From Rhodocyclus tenuis (GTDB taxonomy: Bacteria; Pseudomonadota; Gammaproteobacteria; Burkholderiales; Rhodocyclaceae): 64,000 nucleotides of DNA. Below the pieces are notes generated by a model. That model saw nothing but the letters and a program-made list of their open reading frames with translations. It was not told the DNA's origin and did no database searches. The stretch is from positions 512,847 through 576,846 of the forward strand of contig NZ_JACIGE010000001.1 of the NCBI RefSeq assembly GCF_014197755.1. The letters run 5' to 3'. Shown piece by piece: positions 31,401 through 40,533 of this stretch; the first letter of the stretch is position 1, and every line of letters begins with the position of its first letter. Made by a program: the position numbers and the translations under genes.

Positions 31401-33665
31401 ATGACCGAACTTGATGACCTGCTGCTGCCGCTCGATGACGGCCCGCTGGCGCCTGCCCCGGTGAAAGAGTCCGGCTGGAAGCTGCTGATCGTCGACGATG
31501 ACGAGGATGTGCACGCGGCGACGCGCTTCGCGCTGGCTGGAGTGCGCATTCTCGGCCAGCCGCTGACGCTGGCGCATGCGCACTCGAGCGACGCAGCGCT
31601 GGCCTTGCTCGACGCTGATCGCGACTTCGCGCTGATCCTGCTCGACGTGGTGATGGAGTCCGAAGACGCCGGGCTGGCGCTGGTCGGACAGATCCGCAGC
31701 CGGCTGGGAATGACCGAGACGCGCATCATCCTGCGCACCGGCCAGCCCGGTTATGCGCCCGAGCTCGCGGTGTTCAACGATTTCGACATCAACGACTACC
31801 GCACCAAGGCCGAACTGACACGCACGCGCCTGATCACCACGCTGACCGCCGCCTTGCGCTCGTACCGGCAGTTACGCGAGATTGCCGACAGCCGCCGCGG
31901 CCTTGAGCTGATTGTGCGCGCGGCTGGCGAGCTGATGGGACAGAAGGGCGTTCTTGCCTTCGGTGAAGGCATGCTCGGCCAGCTCAAGGCGCTGCTTGCG
32001 CATCCTTTCGACGGCTTCTTCTGCGTGCCCGGGGAGGGTGGCGAGCAGGCGGCGCCACGCCTGCTCTGCGCCTGCGGTCGCTTTGCCGACAAGGCGCATA
32101 CTGCGCACGGCATCGCCGACGATGGCGGCGCGCTGGCGCTGGTCGCGCGTACCTTTGCCAGCGGCAGGACCTTGTTCAGCGGCCGGCGCGGTGCGCTCTA
32201 TCTGCGCAACAGTGTCCAGGCCGCGGTCGTCTATTTCGAGCTCGCGGCAGACGCACCGGCGCTCGCCGAAGGGCAGCGGCGCCTGGTCGAAGTCTTCGCG
32301 GCCAACCTGAGCGCCTGTTTCGGCAAGGTCAGGCTGGTCGAAGAAGTTCTTTCGTCGGCCCACGTCGACGGCCTGACGCAGCTCGCCAACCGCACCCGCT
32401 TCATCCTCGATCTCGACGCACTCGCTGCGGTGTGCGAGCCGAACAGCGTCGTCGCGCTGCTCGACATCGAGCACTTTGCCGACATCAACGACGGCCTCGG
32501 TCACGACGTCGGCAACGCGCTGCTGCAGGCGATCGCGCAGCGGCTGCGCCAGGAGCTTGGCAGCAAGAGCCGGCTGGCGCGCATCGGCGCCGACGTGTTC
32601 GGGCTGATCGGCAGCGAGGAACTGATCAACCCGGAGAATCTGTTCCGGATATTTGCCACGCCGTTTGCGGTGAGCGAGCACTCGCTGCCGGTAAGCGCGT
32701 CGATCGGCCTGTCGCGCGTGCTCGAGGGTGGACTGTCCGGGATTTCGCTGCTGAAGCGCGCCAGTATCGCGCTCGGCCGCGCCAAGAGCAGCCTGCACCT
32801 GCATCACGAATACTTCATCGCCGAGATGGAAGACAGCCCGCGCCGCCGGCTGGAGATCATCCGCCAACTGCGCGAGGACTTTGACGCCGGCAAGCTGGCG
32901 CTGTGGTATCAGCCGCAGGTGGCGCTCGACAGCGGCGAGATCGTCGGCATCGAAACGCTGGCGCGCTGGCCGCAGGCCGACGGCGAGGGCTTCGTGCATC
33001 CGCCCTCGGTATTCATCCCGCTCGCCGAGTATTCCGGCCTGATCGTCGATATCGGCGAATGGGTGGTCGTCGAAGCCTGCGCCGCCTTCGCACGCTTGCG
33101 CGAACTGGGGCTGGCGCCGCGCCACATCGCCGTCAACGTGAGCATGCCGCAGTTCCGCTCACCGCATTTCTCGACGCTGATCAGCGAGACGCTGGCGCGC
33201 CATGCGCTGCCGGCCGGCGCGCTCGAACTCGAAATCACCGAAAGCGTGGCGATGGACGAACCGAAGATCGTCGCCAACACGCTGCGCGCGCTCAAACGCG
33301 CCGGCGCGCGCATCGCCATCGACGATTTCGGTACCGGCTATTCATCGCTCAACCATCTGCGCGAGCTGCCGATCGACTGCCTGAAGATCGACCGCAGCTT
33401 CATCGACGAGATTGGCGCCGACACCAGCGGCGGCGAAGCAATGCAGGAAGCGAAGGGAACGACGCGTGGCGGCATGTTCGCCGAAACGATCATCGCGCTC
33501 GGCCGCAAGCTCGGCATCGCCACTGTCGCCGAAGGCGTCGAAACGGCGGCGCAAGCCGAGTTCGTCCGTGCTCAGGGCGGCACCATCGGCCAGGGTTACT
33601 TTTTCGCGCGGCCGATGCCTTTCGCCGCGCTGGTCGACTGGCTGGCGGCGAGGCGCGCGGACTAG
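31401..33665 (+). CDS. Response regulator with DUF3369, degenerate GGDEF and EAL domains
   Basis: The 754-residue cytoplasmic protein starts with a receiver domain ('LLIVDDDED', phospho-acceptor Asp82 in 'LILLDVVME'), then DUF3369 (about 165-310). The GGDEF-like domain has lost its signature: the loop reads GADVF within 'RIGADVFGLIG', so cyclase activity is unlikely. The EAL domain looks intact: ETL in 'GIETLARWPQ', 'LEITESV', 'AIDDFGTGYSSL', 'LKIDRSFI', 'VAEGVET'. The protein probably degrades cyclic di-GMP in response to phosphorylation. The sensor kinase is not adjacent. Its stop overlaps the convergent DUF1840 gene. Confidence 0.9.
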   Translation: MTELDDLLLPLDDGPLAPAPVKESGWKLLIVDDDEDVHAATRFALAGVRILGQPLTLAHAHSSDAALALLDADRDFALILLDVVMESEDAGLALVGQIRSRLGMTETRIILRTGQPGYAPELAVFNDFDINDYRTKAELTRTRLITTLTAALRSYRQLREIADSRRGLELIVRAAGELMGQKGVLAFGEGMLGQLKALLAHPFDGFFCVPGEGGEQAAPRLLCACGRFADKAHTAHGIADDGGALALVARTFASGRTLFSGRRGALYLRNSVQAAVVYFELAADAPALAEGQRRLVEVFAANLSACFGKVRLVEEVLSSAHVDGLTQLANRTRFILDLDALAAVCEPNSVVALLDIEHFADINDGLGHDVGNALLQAIAQRLRQELGSKSRLARIGADVFGLIGSEELINPENLFRIFATPFAVSEHSLPVSASIGLSRVLEGGLSGISLLKRASIALGRAKSSLHLHHEYFIAEMEDSPRRRLEIIRQLREDFDAGKLALWYQPQVALDSGEIVGIETLARWPQADGEGFVHPPSVFIPLAEYSGLIVDIGEWVVVEACAAFARLRELGLAPRHIAVNVSMPQFRSPHFSTLISETLARHALPAGALELEITESVAMDEPKIVANTLRALKRAGARIAIDDFGTGYSSLNHLRELPIDCLKIDRSFIDEIGADTSGGEAMQEAKGTTRGGMFAETIIALGRKLGIATVAEGVETAAQAEFVRAQGGTIGQGYFFARPMPFAALVDWLAARRAD

Positions 33666-33994
33666 AAGTCCTGCGGCGCTTCCCAGAGGATGTAGCCCTC
33701 GTCGCGCTGCGTGCGCTGCAACAGGTCGATCAAGGGGAAAGCCCGGCGCGACAGGCTGACCGGCGTTTCCGGGCGACCGTCACGATCGAGTTGCGGCTCG
33801 GCCTCGCAGGGAAGCGGCAGGCTGCCGCCAGCGGCAACCGCCTGCTGCAGGCGCGCGATGGCGTCAGCCAGCTGCTCGGCGGTGATGACACCACGCGCAT
33901 CGGCGCGCTTGCCGATGAAGTCGAGCAGTGCATGCGCTACCGGCGCGAACATGAACAGTTCGCCGGCGACGCTCGAATGGAACCTGACCAGCAT
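33662..33994 (-). CDS. DUF1840-family protein
   Basis: This small (110-residue) protein has the DUF1840 pattern 'MLVRFHSSVAGELFMFAPVA', then 'SRRAFPLIDLLQRTQRDEGYILWEAPQDF' (pattern) at the end. The family is common in betaproteobacteria and of unknown function. The start at 33994 is the conserved one; an upstream in-frame ATG adds ten unlikely residues. The last bases overlap the end of the convergent EAL gene by four bases. Confidence 0.8.
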   Translation of the reverse strand: MLVRFHSSVAGELFMFAPVAHALLDFIGKRADARGVITAEQLADAIARLQQAVAAGGSLPLPCEAEPQLDRDGRPETPVSLSRRAFPLIDLLQRTQRDEGYILWEAPQDF

Positions 33995-34186
33995 GGTGCA
34001 ACCCCCGCTTTGAGTACGACGCACAGCGCCGGAACGGCAGCTGTGTCGCGGTCGATTGTCGCCCTGGCGCCGCCGCGCCGCAAGCGCGGCAAGGCGGCCG
34101 GGGAGCGCGGATTCGGCAAGTCGCGGGGCGGGGAGTAAAATGCCGGCTGTTCCGGTACGCAGCCGGTCCCCGAAAGAAAGCCAGCG

Positions 34187-34885
34187 ATGCCCGATCTAGA
34201 GAAGCTGTTTGCCAACAACCGCGAGTGGTCGGCGCGCATGACCGCCACCGACGAAGGTTTTTTCGAGCGACTGTCCAGCATCCAGAACCCGGAATACCTG
34301 TGGATCGGCTGTTCCGATTCGCGCGTTCCGGCCAACGAAATCCTCGGCCTGTTGCCGGGCGAGGTGTTCGTCCACCGCAACATCGCCAATGTCGTCGTGC
34401 ACAGCGACCTGAACCTGCTTTCGGTGCTGCAGTACGCCGTCGACGTGCTCAAGGTACGGCGCATCCTGATCGTCGGCCACTACGGCTGTGGCGGCGTGCG
34501 CGCCGCGCACGAGGATCTGCGCCTCGGGCTCGTCGACAACTGGCTGCGCCACATCCAGGACGTTCGCCGCAAGCATCAGGCGCTGCTCGATCGCTGTGCC
34601 GACACTGCCGCCAGCATCGACCGCCTGTGCGAGCTCAACGTCATCGAACAGGTGCTCAGCGTCGGCCAGACGACCGTGCTGCACGACGCCTGGGCACGCG
34701 GACAGGAGGTTTTCGTGCACGGCTGGATCTTCGGCCTCGACGACGGGCTGGTGCGCGATCTCGGCATCACTCTCGGCGCACAGACCGACATCCTCGCCCG
34801 CTACACGGCGGCCATCGCCCAGCTTGAAGACGACGCCGGGGAGCCTGCGAGCGTTCTGCCGGCATTGCAGTTCGAAGCGAGTTAG
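34187..34885 (+). CDS. can: Beta-class carbonic anhydrase
   Basis: This enzyme interconverts CO2 and bicarbonate, supplying bicarbonate to biosynthesis. The 232-residue protein has the zinc ligands at the same numbers as E. coli Can: Cys42 and Asp44 in 'GCSDSRVPANE', His98 and Cys101 in 'VGHYGCGGV'. 'VFVHRNIANVV' is also diagnostic. A TAAAAT -10-like hexamer lies at 34136-34141. It is probably transcribed alone. Confidence 0.95.
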   Translation: MPDLEKLFANNREWSARMTATDEGFFERLSSIQNPEYLWIGCSDSRVPANEILGLLPGEVFVHRNIANVVVHSDLNLLSVLQYAVDVLKVRRILIVGHYGCGGVRAAHEDLRLGLVDNWLRHIQDVRRKHQALLDRCADTAASIDRLCELNVIEQVLSVGQTTVLHDAWARGQEVFVHGWIFGLDDGLVRDLGITLGAQTDILARYTAAIAQLEDDAGEPASVLPALQFEAS

Positions 34886-35078
34886 CTCGGCCCATGCCCG
34901 AACAACTTTGCCAGTTTCGTTTACAGCTACCAAACCTCGGTGCGCGCACTGGCTGCTGATGGCTCAGAACTGGCAACGGGCGTGAAAGACAAAGACTTCT
35001 CCGCCAGAACCGCGAAGTTGTGGTCCGCCGTTGTACCCTGGATCATTGCCTCTGGCACTCAAATGTTAGGGAGTCCCC

Positions 35079-35471
35079 ATGCGCGCTCAGTCACTGTCCC
35101 CGTGCATCATCACCGAGAAGGTCGCGGAGTCCCGCGATTTCTACGTCAGGCACTTTGGCGCCAAGACCAGCTTTGACTGTGGCTGGTATGTCAACCTCGA
35201 GTTCGGAGAAGGGGCGTCGCTGCAGTTCATGGCGCCTCAACCCGACCAGGAGGCCTGCAATCCCGCGGGCCTGACGTATAACTTCCGCGTGTCCGATGTG
35301 GACGCCGAGTTCCGCTCACTCGCGGCATCGGGTCTGCCCGCAGTGATGCCGCTTGAAGATCATCCCTGGGGCGATCGCGGCTTTGCCGTTCAAGACCCCA
35401 ACGGCGTCGTCCTCTACATCTATTCCGAGCGCGAGCCCGCCCCTGAATTCAAGCAGTTCTACAAGTCCTGA
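35079..35471 (+). CDS. VOC-family (glyoxalase/bleomycin-resistance fold) protein
   Basis: The 130-residue protein shows the paired beta-alpha-beta-beta-beta units of the VOC superfamily: 'SPCIITEKVAESRDFYVRHFGAKTSF', 'VSDVDAEFRSLAASGLPA', 'GDRGFAVQDPNGVVLYIYS'. Members include dioxygenases, lyases and resistance proteins that bind a metal; no specific substrate can be inferred. It is followed five bases later by the DUF1801 gene and looks like a two-gene unit. Base composition appears less GC-rich than its neighbours. Confidence 0.82.
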   Translation: MRAQSLSPCIITEKVAESRDFYVRHFGAKTSFDCGWYVNLEFGEGASLQFMAPQPDQEACNPAGLTYNFRVSDVDAEFRSLAASGLPAVMPLEDHPWGDRGFAVQDPNGVVLYIYSEREPAPEFKQFYKS

Positions 35472-35475
35472 CGCC

Positions 35476-35835
35476 ATGCCCGCCGAGCGCGTTTCGAGGT
35501 TGCTTGAGGACATACGCCTGCTCGATCAGGAACGCTTCGAGCTCGTTTACGCGCTGCGGGAAATCATTCTGGGGCTCGATTCTTCCGTTGCCGAGGAGGT
35601 GAAGTACGGCGGCATCCTGTTCTCCGCCGGCAAGCCCTTCTGCGGCGTCTTTTCCTATGCCCGGCATGTTTCGCTGGAGTTCGGTGCGGGTGCTTCGTTC
35701 CCTGACGAGTTCAAGGTGCTTGAGGGTGAAGGCAAGTTGCGGCGCCATATCAAGCTATTGGTTGCCGAGGACATCACGGCAAAGCATGTCTGCGAATATC
35801 TTCGCCTTGCGCTCAAGGCGTCCGCGGCGGCCTGA
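35476..35835 (+). CDS. DUF1801-family protein
   Basis: The 119-residue protein matches the DUF1801/YdhG-like fold: an N-terminal helical part ('LREIILGLDSSVAEEVKYGGILFS'), a strand pair ('FCGVFSYARHVSLEFGAGASF') and the C-terminal 'GEGKLRRHIKLLVAEDI'. Its biochemical role is unknown. It is encoded directly after the VOC gene. Such small protein pairs are frequently carried on mobile cassettes, but no mobility gene is seen. Confidence 0.8.
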   Translation: MPAERVSRLLEDIRLLDQERFELVYALREIILGLDSSVAEEVKYGGILFSAGKPFCGVFSYARHVSLEFGAGASFPDEFKVLEGEGKLRRHIKLLVAEDITAKHVCEYLRLALKASAAA

Positions 35836-36017
35836 GCAGAGACGGGGCCACGCGTCTCGCTGGGCACGGACTTGCCTGCGCTGGCGGAAGCCTCGCATTG
35901 TGTTTCAGTGATCAGCGGGCTCATCCGCTCAAGCATCCGCCGGCCTCGCTTTCGCCAATACAGCGCCCGCGAAGGCGCAGCTGGTGCCGGCTCGTTTCGT
36001 TGAACAGTGGAGGAATG

Positions 36018-36941
36018 ATGGCCTTGCGCATCGGAATCGACCTCGGCGGCAGCAAGATCGAGGTAGCGGCACTCGACGCCGCCGGCGAACTGCTGTTGCG
36101 CCGACGTGTGGAGACGCCAGCGGGCGACTACGCGGCGACGCTCGCGGCGATCGGCGCACTGGTGCAGGGCGCTGAAGCCGAGCTCGGCGCACGGGCGACG
36201 GTGGGCATCGGCACGCCGGGCAGCGAGGGCGGCGACGGATCACTGCGCAACTCGAACTCGACCTGCCTGAACGGCAAGCCGTTGCGTGCGGATCTCGAAA
36301 CGCTGCTCGGCCGTCCGCTGCGTCTGGCCAACGACGCCAACTGCTTCGCACTGGCCGAGGTGCTGGGAGGTGCCGCGCGCGGAGCGGCGCTGGTTTTCGG
36401 CGTCATTCTCGGCACCGGCGTCGGTGGCGGCATTGTCGTCGATGGCCGCGTCCTTGCCGGCGCCAACCGCATTGCCGGCGAGTGGGGGCACAACCCCTTG
36501 CCGGTGGCCGACGGGCTGCCGCCGCCTGCCTGCTACTGCGGCCGTTCCGGCTGCGTCGAAACCTGGCTGTCGGGGCCGGGCTTCGCTGCCGACCATCGGC
36601 GGCTTGGCGGCGTGGCGTGCTCGCCGGAAGAAATCGTCGCTGCCGCCGCCTCTGGCGATGCGCGGGCGCTGGCGACACTGGCGCGCTATCACGAACGTCT
36701 GGCGCGCGCACTGGCGGCGGTGATCAACATCGTCGATCCCGAGGTGATCGTCCTCGGCGGCGGCATGGCCAACCTGCCCGATCTCGCTGACGAGGTTGCG
36801 AAGCGCCTGCCGGCGCACGTCTTTTCGCCGACGCTGGCGACGCGCGTCGTTCGCCACGCGCTCGGCGATTCGGCTGGCGTGCTCGGTGCAGCGGGACTGT
36901 GGAGCGTCGCCGAGGCGGCGGCGTTGCTCGCCGCCGGCTGA
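36018..36941 (+). CDS. ROK-family sugar kinase (fructokinase-like)
   Basis: ROK kinases phosphorylate hexoses with ATP. The 307-residue protein has the phosphate loop 'IGIDLGGSKIEVAAL', 'LANDANCFALAE', the glycine-rich 'GVILGTGVGGGIV' and the ROK zinc motif 'CYCGRSGCVETW' that follows 'GEWGHNPLP'. These features fit the Mak/fructokinase branch, but the sugar is an inference. The ATG at 36018 is preferred over one at 36015 because the GGAGGA box would touch the earlier codon. Confidence 0.88.
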   Translation: MALRIGIDLGGSKIEVAALDAAGELLLRRRVETPAGDYAATLAAIGALVQGAEAELGARATVGIGTPGSEGGDGSLRNSNSTCLNGKPLRADLETLLGRPLRLANDANCFALAEVLGGAARGAALVFGVILGTGVGGGIVVDGRVLAGANRIAGEWGHNPLPVADGLPPPACYCGRSGCVETWLSGPGFAADHRRLGGVACSPEEIVAAAASGDARALATLARYHERLARALAAVINIVDPEVIVLGGGMANLPDLADEVAKRLPAHVFSPTLATRVVRHALGDSAGVLGAAGLWSVAEAAALLAAG

Positions 36942-36961
36942 ACGCCGGCAGGGCGACGCGC

Positions 36962-39034
36962 TCAGAATTCGAGCGGATCGACCTCGAGGTGCCAGCGCAG
37001 GCGTGACGAGACGCGCGTCGCCGCAACGAACTCGCGCCACGGCGTGAGGAAAGCCTGCAGGGCGCGCCGCGACGACGATTCGACCAGCAATTGCGCGCGT
37101 TCGTAGTTGGCGCGCCGAGCGAGGCGCATCGGCACCGGGTCGTAGCACATTACCGCCGTGTGGCTGGCGATTTCCGGCCATGCGCGCGCGGCAGCGAGAA
37201 AGGCGATCGCTTCTTCCATCAGCGGCGCTTCGGCGCGCAGCATCGCCTGATAGGCGTAGGGCGGAAACCCCGCCTGCGCGCGCTCGGCGAGCTGTTGCGC
37301 GGCGAAGGCGGGATAGTCGTGGCGCGCCAGCGCCTGATAGAGCGGGTGCTGCGGCTGCTCGGTCTGGATCAGCACCTCGCCCGGCAGTCCGGCGCGGCCG
37401 GCGCGGCCGGCAACCTGCAGCAACTGCGCGAACAGCCGTTCCGGCGCGCGCCAGTCGGCGGCGAACAGCGCGGCGTCGGCACCGATCGCGCCGACCAGCG
37501 TCAGCCTCGGGAAATCGTGCCCCTTGGCGAGCATCTGCGTGCCGACGAGGATGTCGGCGTCGCCGCCGTGAATGCGTTCTAGGAGCGCCTCCCACTGCTT
37601 GCGGCTCTTCGCCGAATCGCGGTCGACGCGGACGATGCGCGCTTCCGGAAAACGTGCCGACAGCACTTCCTCGATGCGCTGCGTGCCGCGGCCGAAGGGC
37701 AGGATGTCCTGATTGCCGCAACTCGGGCAGGCCGGCGGGATGCGCTGCTCGAAGCCGCAGTGGTGGCAGCGCAGGCGACGGTCGGCGAGGTGCAGCACCA
37801 GGTTGGCGGTGCAACGCGTGCAACGCGCCACCCAGCCGCAGGCGGTGCACGAGAGCACCGGCGCGTAGCCGCGGCGATTGAGGAAGACGAGGCTCTGCTC
37901 GCCGCGCGTCAGCCGTTCGCCGATGGCCGCAAGCAGCGCCGCCGACAGGCCGTCCTGCAGCTTCTCGCGCCGTGTATCGACGCAGCGCAGTGGCGGCAGG
38001 ACCGCACCGGCGACGGCACGCGCCGGCAGCGAGAGCAGCGTGTAGCGCGTTGCCGGACGTGCTTCAGCGCTCTTCGCGCTCGGCGGATTGAAGACGGCGT
38101 TGGCATTCGCCCAGCTTTCCAGCGACGGCGTCGCCGAGCCAAGGACGATCGGCACGCCGCGTTCGTGGGCGCGAAAGACGGCAACGTCGCGCGCCGAATA
38201 GCGCAGGCCGTCCTGCTGCTTGAACGACGCGTCGTGCTCCTCGTCGACGACGATCAGGCCGAGATCGGGCAGCGGCGTGAACACCGCCAGCCGCGTGCCG
38301 AGGACGATGCGCGCCTCGCCGAGGAAGGCCGCGCGGAAGGCGCGCGTGCGCGCCGCTTCGGTCAGTTCGCTGTGCAGGCTGACCAGCCCCGCCTGCGGAA
38401 AACGTGCGGCGACGCGCGCCTCGAGTTGCGGCGTCAGGTTGATTTCGGGGACGAGCAGCAGCGCCTGCCGGCCAGCGGCGAGCGCGCGTTCGATCAGGCG
38501 CAGGTAGACCTCGGTCTTGCCGCCGCCGGTGACACCGTGCAGCAGGTAGGCGGCGAAGTCGCTGGCTGGCGCAGCCGACGCTGGTTTGTCGCCCGCCGGA
38601 TCGACGATCGCATCCAGTACGGCGCGCTGGCCTTCGGTCAGGGCCGGCGGCATTTCCGCGGCTGGTGGCGTGGCTTTGCGTTTGGGTGCGCGCGCCTTGG
38701 GCGGATCGGTGCGGCGCAGGCCCTTGGGCAGCGTCGACAGCATCACCTCGCCGAGCGGCGCCTGATAGTAGGCGGCGCAGAAGCGGGTGAGACGGAACCA
38801 GTCCGGCGGCAACGGCGGCAGGTCGCGCAGGATTGCCTCGAGTGGGCGCAATTGCTCGGGTGAGGCGTCGGTCGTCGCCGGCAGTTCGACGATGATGCCG
38901 ATGCGCGAACGCGAGCCGAAGGGGACGCGGACGCGGCGGCCGATGTCGTCCGAACTCAGCGACTCGCCCACGGGCAGGCGGTAGTCGAAGAAGCGGGAAA
39001 GGGGCACGTCGAGCGCGACGCGAACAAGGTCCAT
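36962..39034 (-). CDS. priA: Primosomal replication-restart helicase PriA
   Basis: PriA recognises stalled or repaired forks and reloads the replisome. The 690-residue protein has an N-terminal fork-binding domain ('VPFGSRSRIGIIVELP'), Walker A 'LLHGVTGGGKTEVYLRLI', the DEEH Walker B 'LIVVDEEHDASFKQQD' and 'GSATPSLES'. A zinc-binding cysteine cluster runs from 'LSCTACGWVARCTRCTANL' to 'CPSCGNQD', followed by 'ILVGTQMLAKGHDFPRL'. Full length, no defects seen. The intergenic region upstream contains DnaA-box sequences. Confidence 0.96.
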   Translation of the reverse strand: MDLVRVALDVPLSRFFDYRLPVGESLSSDDIGRRVRVPFGSRSRIGIIVELPATTDASPEQLRPLEAILRDLPPLPPDWFRLTRFCAAYYQAPLGEVMLSTLPKGLRRTDPPKARAPKRKATPPAAEMPPALTEGQRAVLDAIVDPAGDKPASAAPASDFAAYLLHGVTGGGKTEVYLRLIERALAAGRQALLLVPEINLTPQLEARVAARFPQAGLVSLHSELTEAARTRAFRAAFLGEARIVLGTRLAVFTPLPDLGLIVVDEEHDASFKQQDGLRYSARDVAVFRAHERGVPIVLGSATPSLESWANANAVFNPPSAKSAEARPATRYTLLSLPARAVAGAVLPPLRCVDTRREKLQDGLSAALLAAIGERLTRGEQSLVFLNRRGYAPVLSCTACGWVARCTRCTANLVLHLADRRLRCHHCGFEQRIPPACPSCGNQDILPFGRGTQRIEEVLSARFPEARIVRVDRDSAKSRKQWEALLERIHGGDADILVGTQMLAKGHDFPRLTLVGAIGADAALFAADWRAPERLFAQLLQVAGRAGRAGLPGEVLIQTEQPQHPLYQALARHDYPAFAAQQLAERAQAGFPPYAYQAMLRAEAPLMEEAIAFLAAARAWPEIASHTAVMCYDPVPMRLARRANYERAQLLVESSSRRALQAFLTPWREFVAATRVSSRLRWHLEVDPLEF

Positions 39035-39173
39035 CGGCTATGACGTCAGTGGTAATCCGGGCGACGAAGCCGGTATGGGCCAGGCTTCAGTTAGCGCAAA
39101 GTGCTCGCGCCGCTTCTTGAAACAATCTGTAACTGCTTCTGTTAACGAATGTTTCAAAGTTGTTCACATTATC

Positions 39174-39358
39174 TGTGGATAACTTTGTGGATGAAAGCCG
39201 GGCGGTGCGCCGGGATGTGGCGGTCGTCTGTCATTCACTTGCGCCGCAAGAAAACAACGCCAAACAATAAGGCAATAAAATCAGCGGCTTAGTTATAAGC
39301 CGCTGATTTTCAAAGCGTTGCTGCTGATGCGTGAGACGCCGGCGACTTCTGTGCATAA
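39174..39358. promoter_or_regulatory. DnaA-box-containing intergenic region upstream of priA
   Basis: Two perfect matches to the DnaA consensus TTATNCACA, read on the minus strand, lie at 39174-39182 (TTATCCACA) and 39350-39358 (TTATGCACA). A weaker relative lies at about 39185-39193. The surrounding 39035-39377 gap (343 bases) is clearly more AT-rich than the window average and contains no gene; it also holds the hemE terminator. DnaA could regulate priA here, or the sites could titrate DnaA. Confidence 0.5.
39277..39310 (-). terminator. Intrinsic terminator after hemE
   Basis: A perfect 15-bp stem (39277-39291 with 39296-39310) encloses a four-base loop. It is flanked by A-runs and T-runs so that it can work on either strand. 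It follows the hemE stop by 68 bases and separates hemE from priA. Confidence 0.88.
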
Positions 39359-39377
39359 GTCGCTGGATAAAGATGCG

Positions 39378-40454
39378 TCAGACTGCCTTGGCGCGCAGTT
39401 CCTTGCTGTAGCTATGCACCGTTTCGACCAGCGCCGTCACGTGATCGGGCGGCGTGAATTGCGAGATGCCGTGGCCGAGGTTGAAGACGTGGCCGGTGTC
39501 GCCGGGGCCGTAGCTGTCGAGCACCTTCTTCGCTTCGACGGCAATCTTCTCGGGCGACGCGAAGAGCACGTTCGGGTCGAGGTTGCCCTGCAGCGCGACC
39601 TTGTCGCCGACGCGACGACGCGCTTCGCCGATGTCGATCGTCCAGTCGAGGCCGACCGCGTCGCAGCCGATGGCGGCGATCGATTCGAGCCACAGACCGC
39701 CACCCTTGGTGAACACGATCGACGGAATGCGCTGGCCGTCCTTTTCCTTGATCAGTCCGTCGACGATGCGCTGCATGTATTGCAGCGAGAATTCCTGGTA
39801 GGCCGCTGCCGACAGGCCGCCACCCCACGAGTCGAAGATCATCACGGCTTGCGCGCCGGATTCGATCTGCGCGTTGAGGTACGAGGTCACCGAATCGGCG
39901 GTCACCGACAGGATGTGGTGCATCAGGTCAGGACGGTCGTAGATCATCGTCTTGACGTTGCGGTAGTCGTCGGAGGAACCGCCTTCGACCATGTAGCACG
40001 ACAGCGTGTACGGGCTGCCCGAGAAGCCGATCAACGGCACCGAGTTGTTCAGCGCGCGACGGATTTCGGAAACGCCGTCCATGACGTACTTGAGGTGCGT
40101 GTAGGGGTCCGGCACGGCCAGATCGCGGATCGCCCACTCTTCGCGCAGCGGCCGCTCGAACTTCGGACCTTCGCCCTCGGCGAAGTAGAGGCCGAGGCCC
40201 ATCGCGTCAGGGACGGTGAGGATGTCGGAGAAGAGAATCGCCGCATCGAGGTTGTAACGGGCGAGCGGCTGCAGCGTCACTTCACAGGCGAGACCCGGGT
40301 TCTTGCACAGGTTGAGGAAGCTGCCGGCGCGCTTGCGGGTTTCGCAATACTCGGGCAGGTAACGGCCAGCCTGACGCATCAGCCAGAGAGGCGTATGGTC
40401 GGTCGGCTCTTTGAGCAGTGCGCGCAGGAAATTGTCGTTGCGGGGTCGAGTCAT
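39378..40454 (-). CDS. hemE: Uroporphyrinogen decarboxylase HemE
   Basis: HemE removes four carboxyl groups from uroporphyrinogen III to give coproporphyrinogen III in haem synthesis. The 358-residue protein shows '[16 protein letters not shown]' (arginines that hold the substrate), '[17 protein letters not shown]', '[17 protein letters not shown]' and '[16 protein letters not shown]' at the end. Length is normal. It is followed by a strong terminator and lies downstream of trkH on the same strand with a 79-base gap. Confidence 0.97.
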   Translation of the reverse strand: MTRPRNDNFLRALLKEPTDHTPLWLMRQAGRYLPEYCETRKRAGSFLNLCKNPGLACEVTLQPLARYNLDAAILFSDILTVPDAMGLGLYFAEGEGPKFERPLREEWAIRDLAVPDPYTHLKYVMDGVSEIRRALNNSVPLIGFSGSPYTLSCYMVEGGSSDDYRNVKTMIYDRPDLMHHILSVTADSVTSYLNAQIESGAQAVMIFDSWGGGLSAAAYQEFSLQYMQRIVDGLIKEKDGQRIPSIVFTKGGGLWLESIAAIGCDAVGLDWTIDIGEARRRVGDKVALQGNLDPNVLFASPEKIAVEAKKVLDSYGPGDTGHVFNLGHGISQFTPPDHVTALVETVHSYSKELRAKAV

Positions 40455-40533
40455 GGAAAGCTCCGCGAAAAGGCGTATGAACGAAAGACGAGAGACGGAT
40501 TGGCGAAAGGGCCGAATTATCCTCTGGAATGGT

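Noticed and set aside
34960..35079. Integron attC-like word (GTTAGGG) shortly before the VOC gene
   Set aside because: The core lacks the final pyrimidine and no inverse partner or second site flanks the pair; no integrase is in the window.
39035..39377. Chromosomal replication origin
   Set aside because: Only two perfect DnaA boxes, no dnaA/dnaN/rpmH/gyrB neighbours and a strong terminator inside; regulatory or titration role is simpler.
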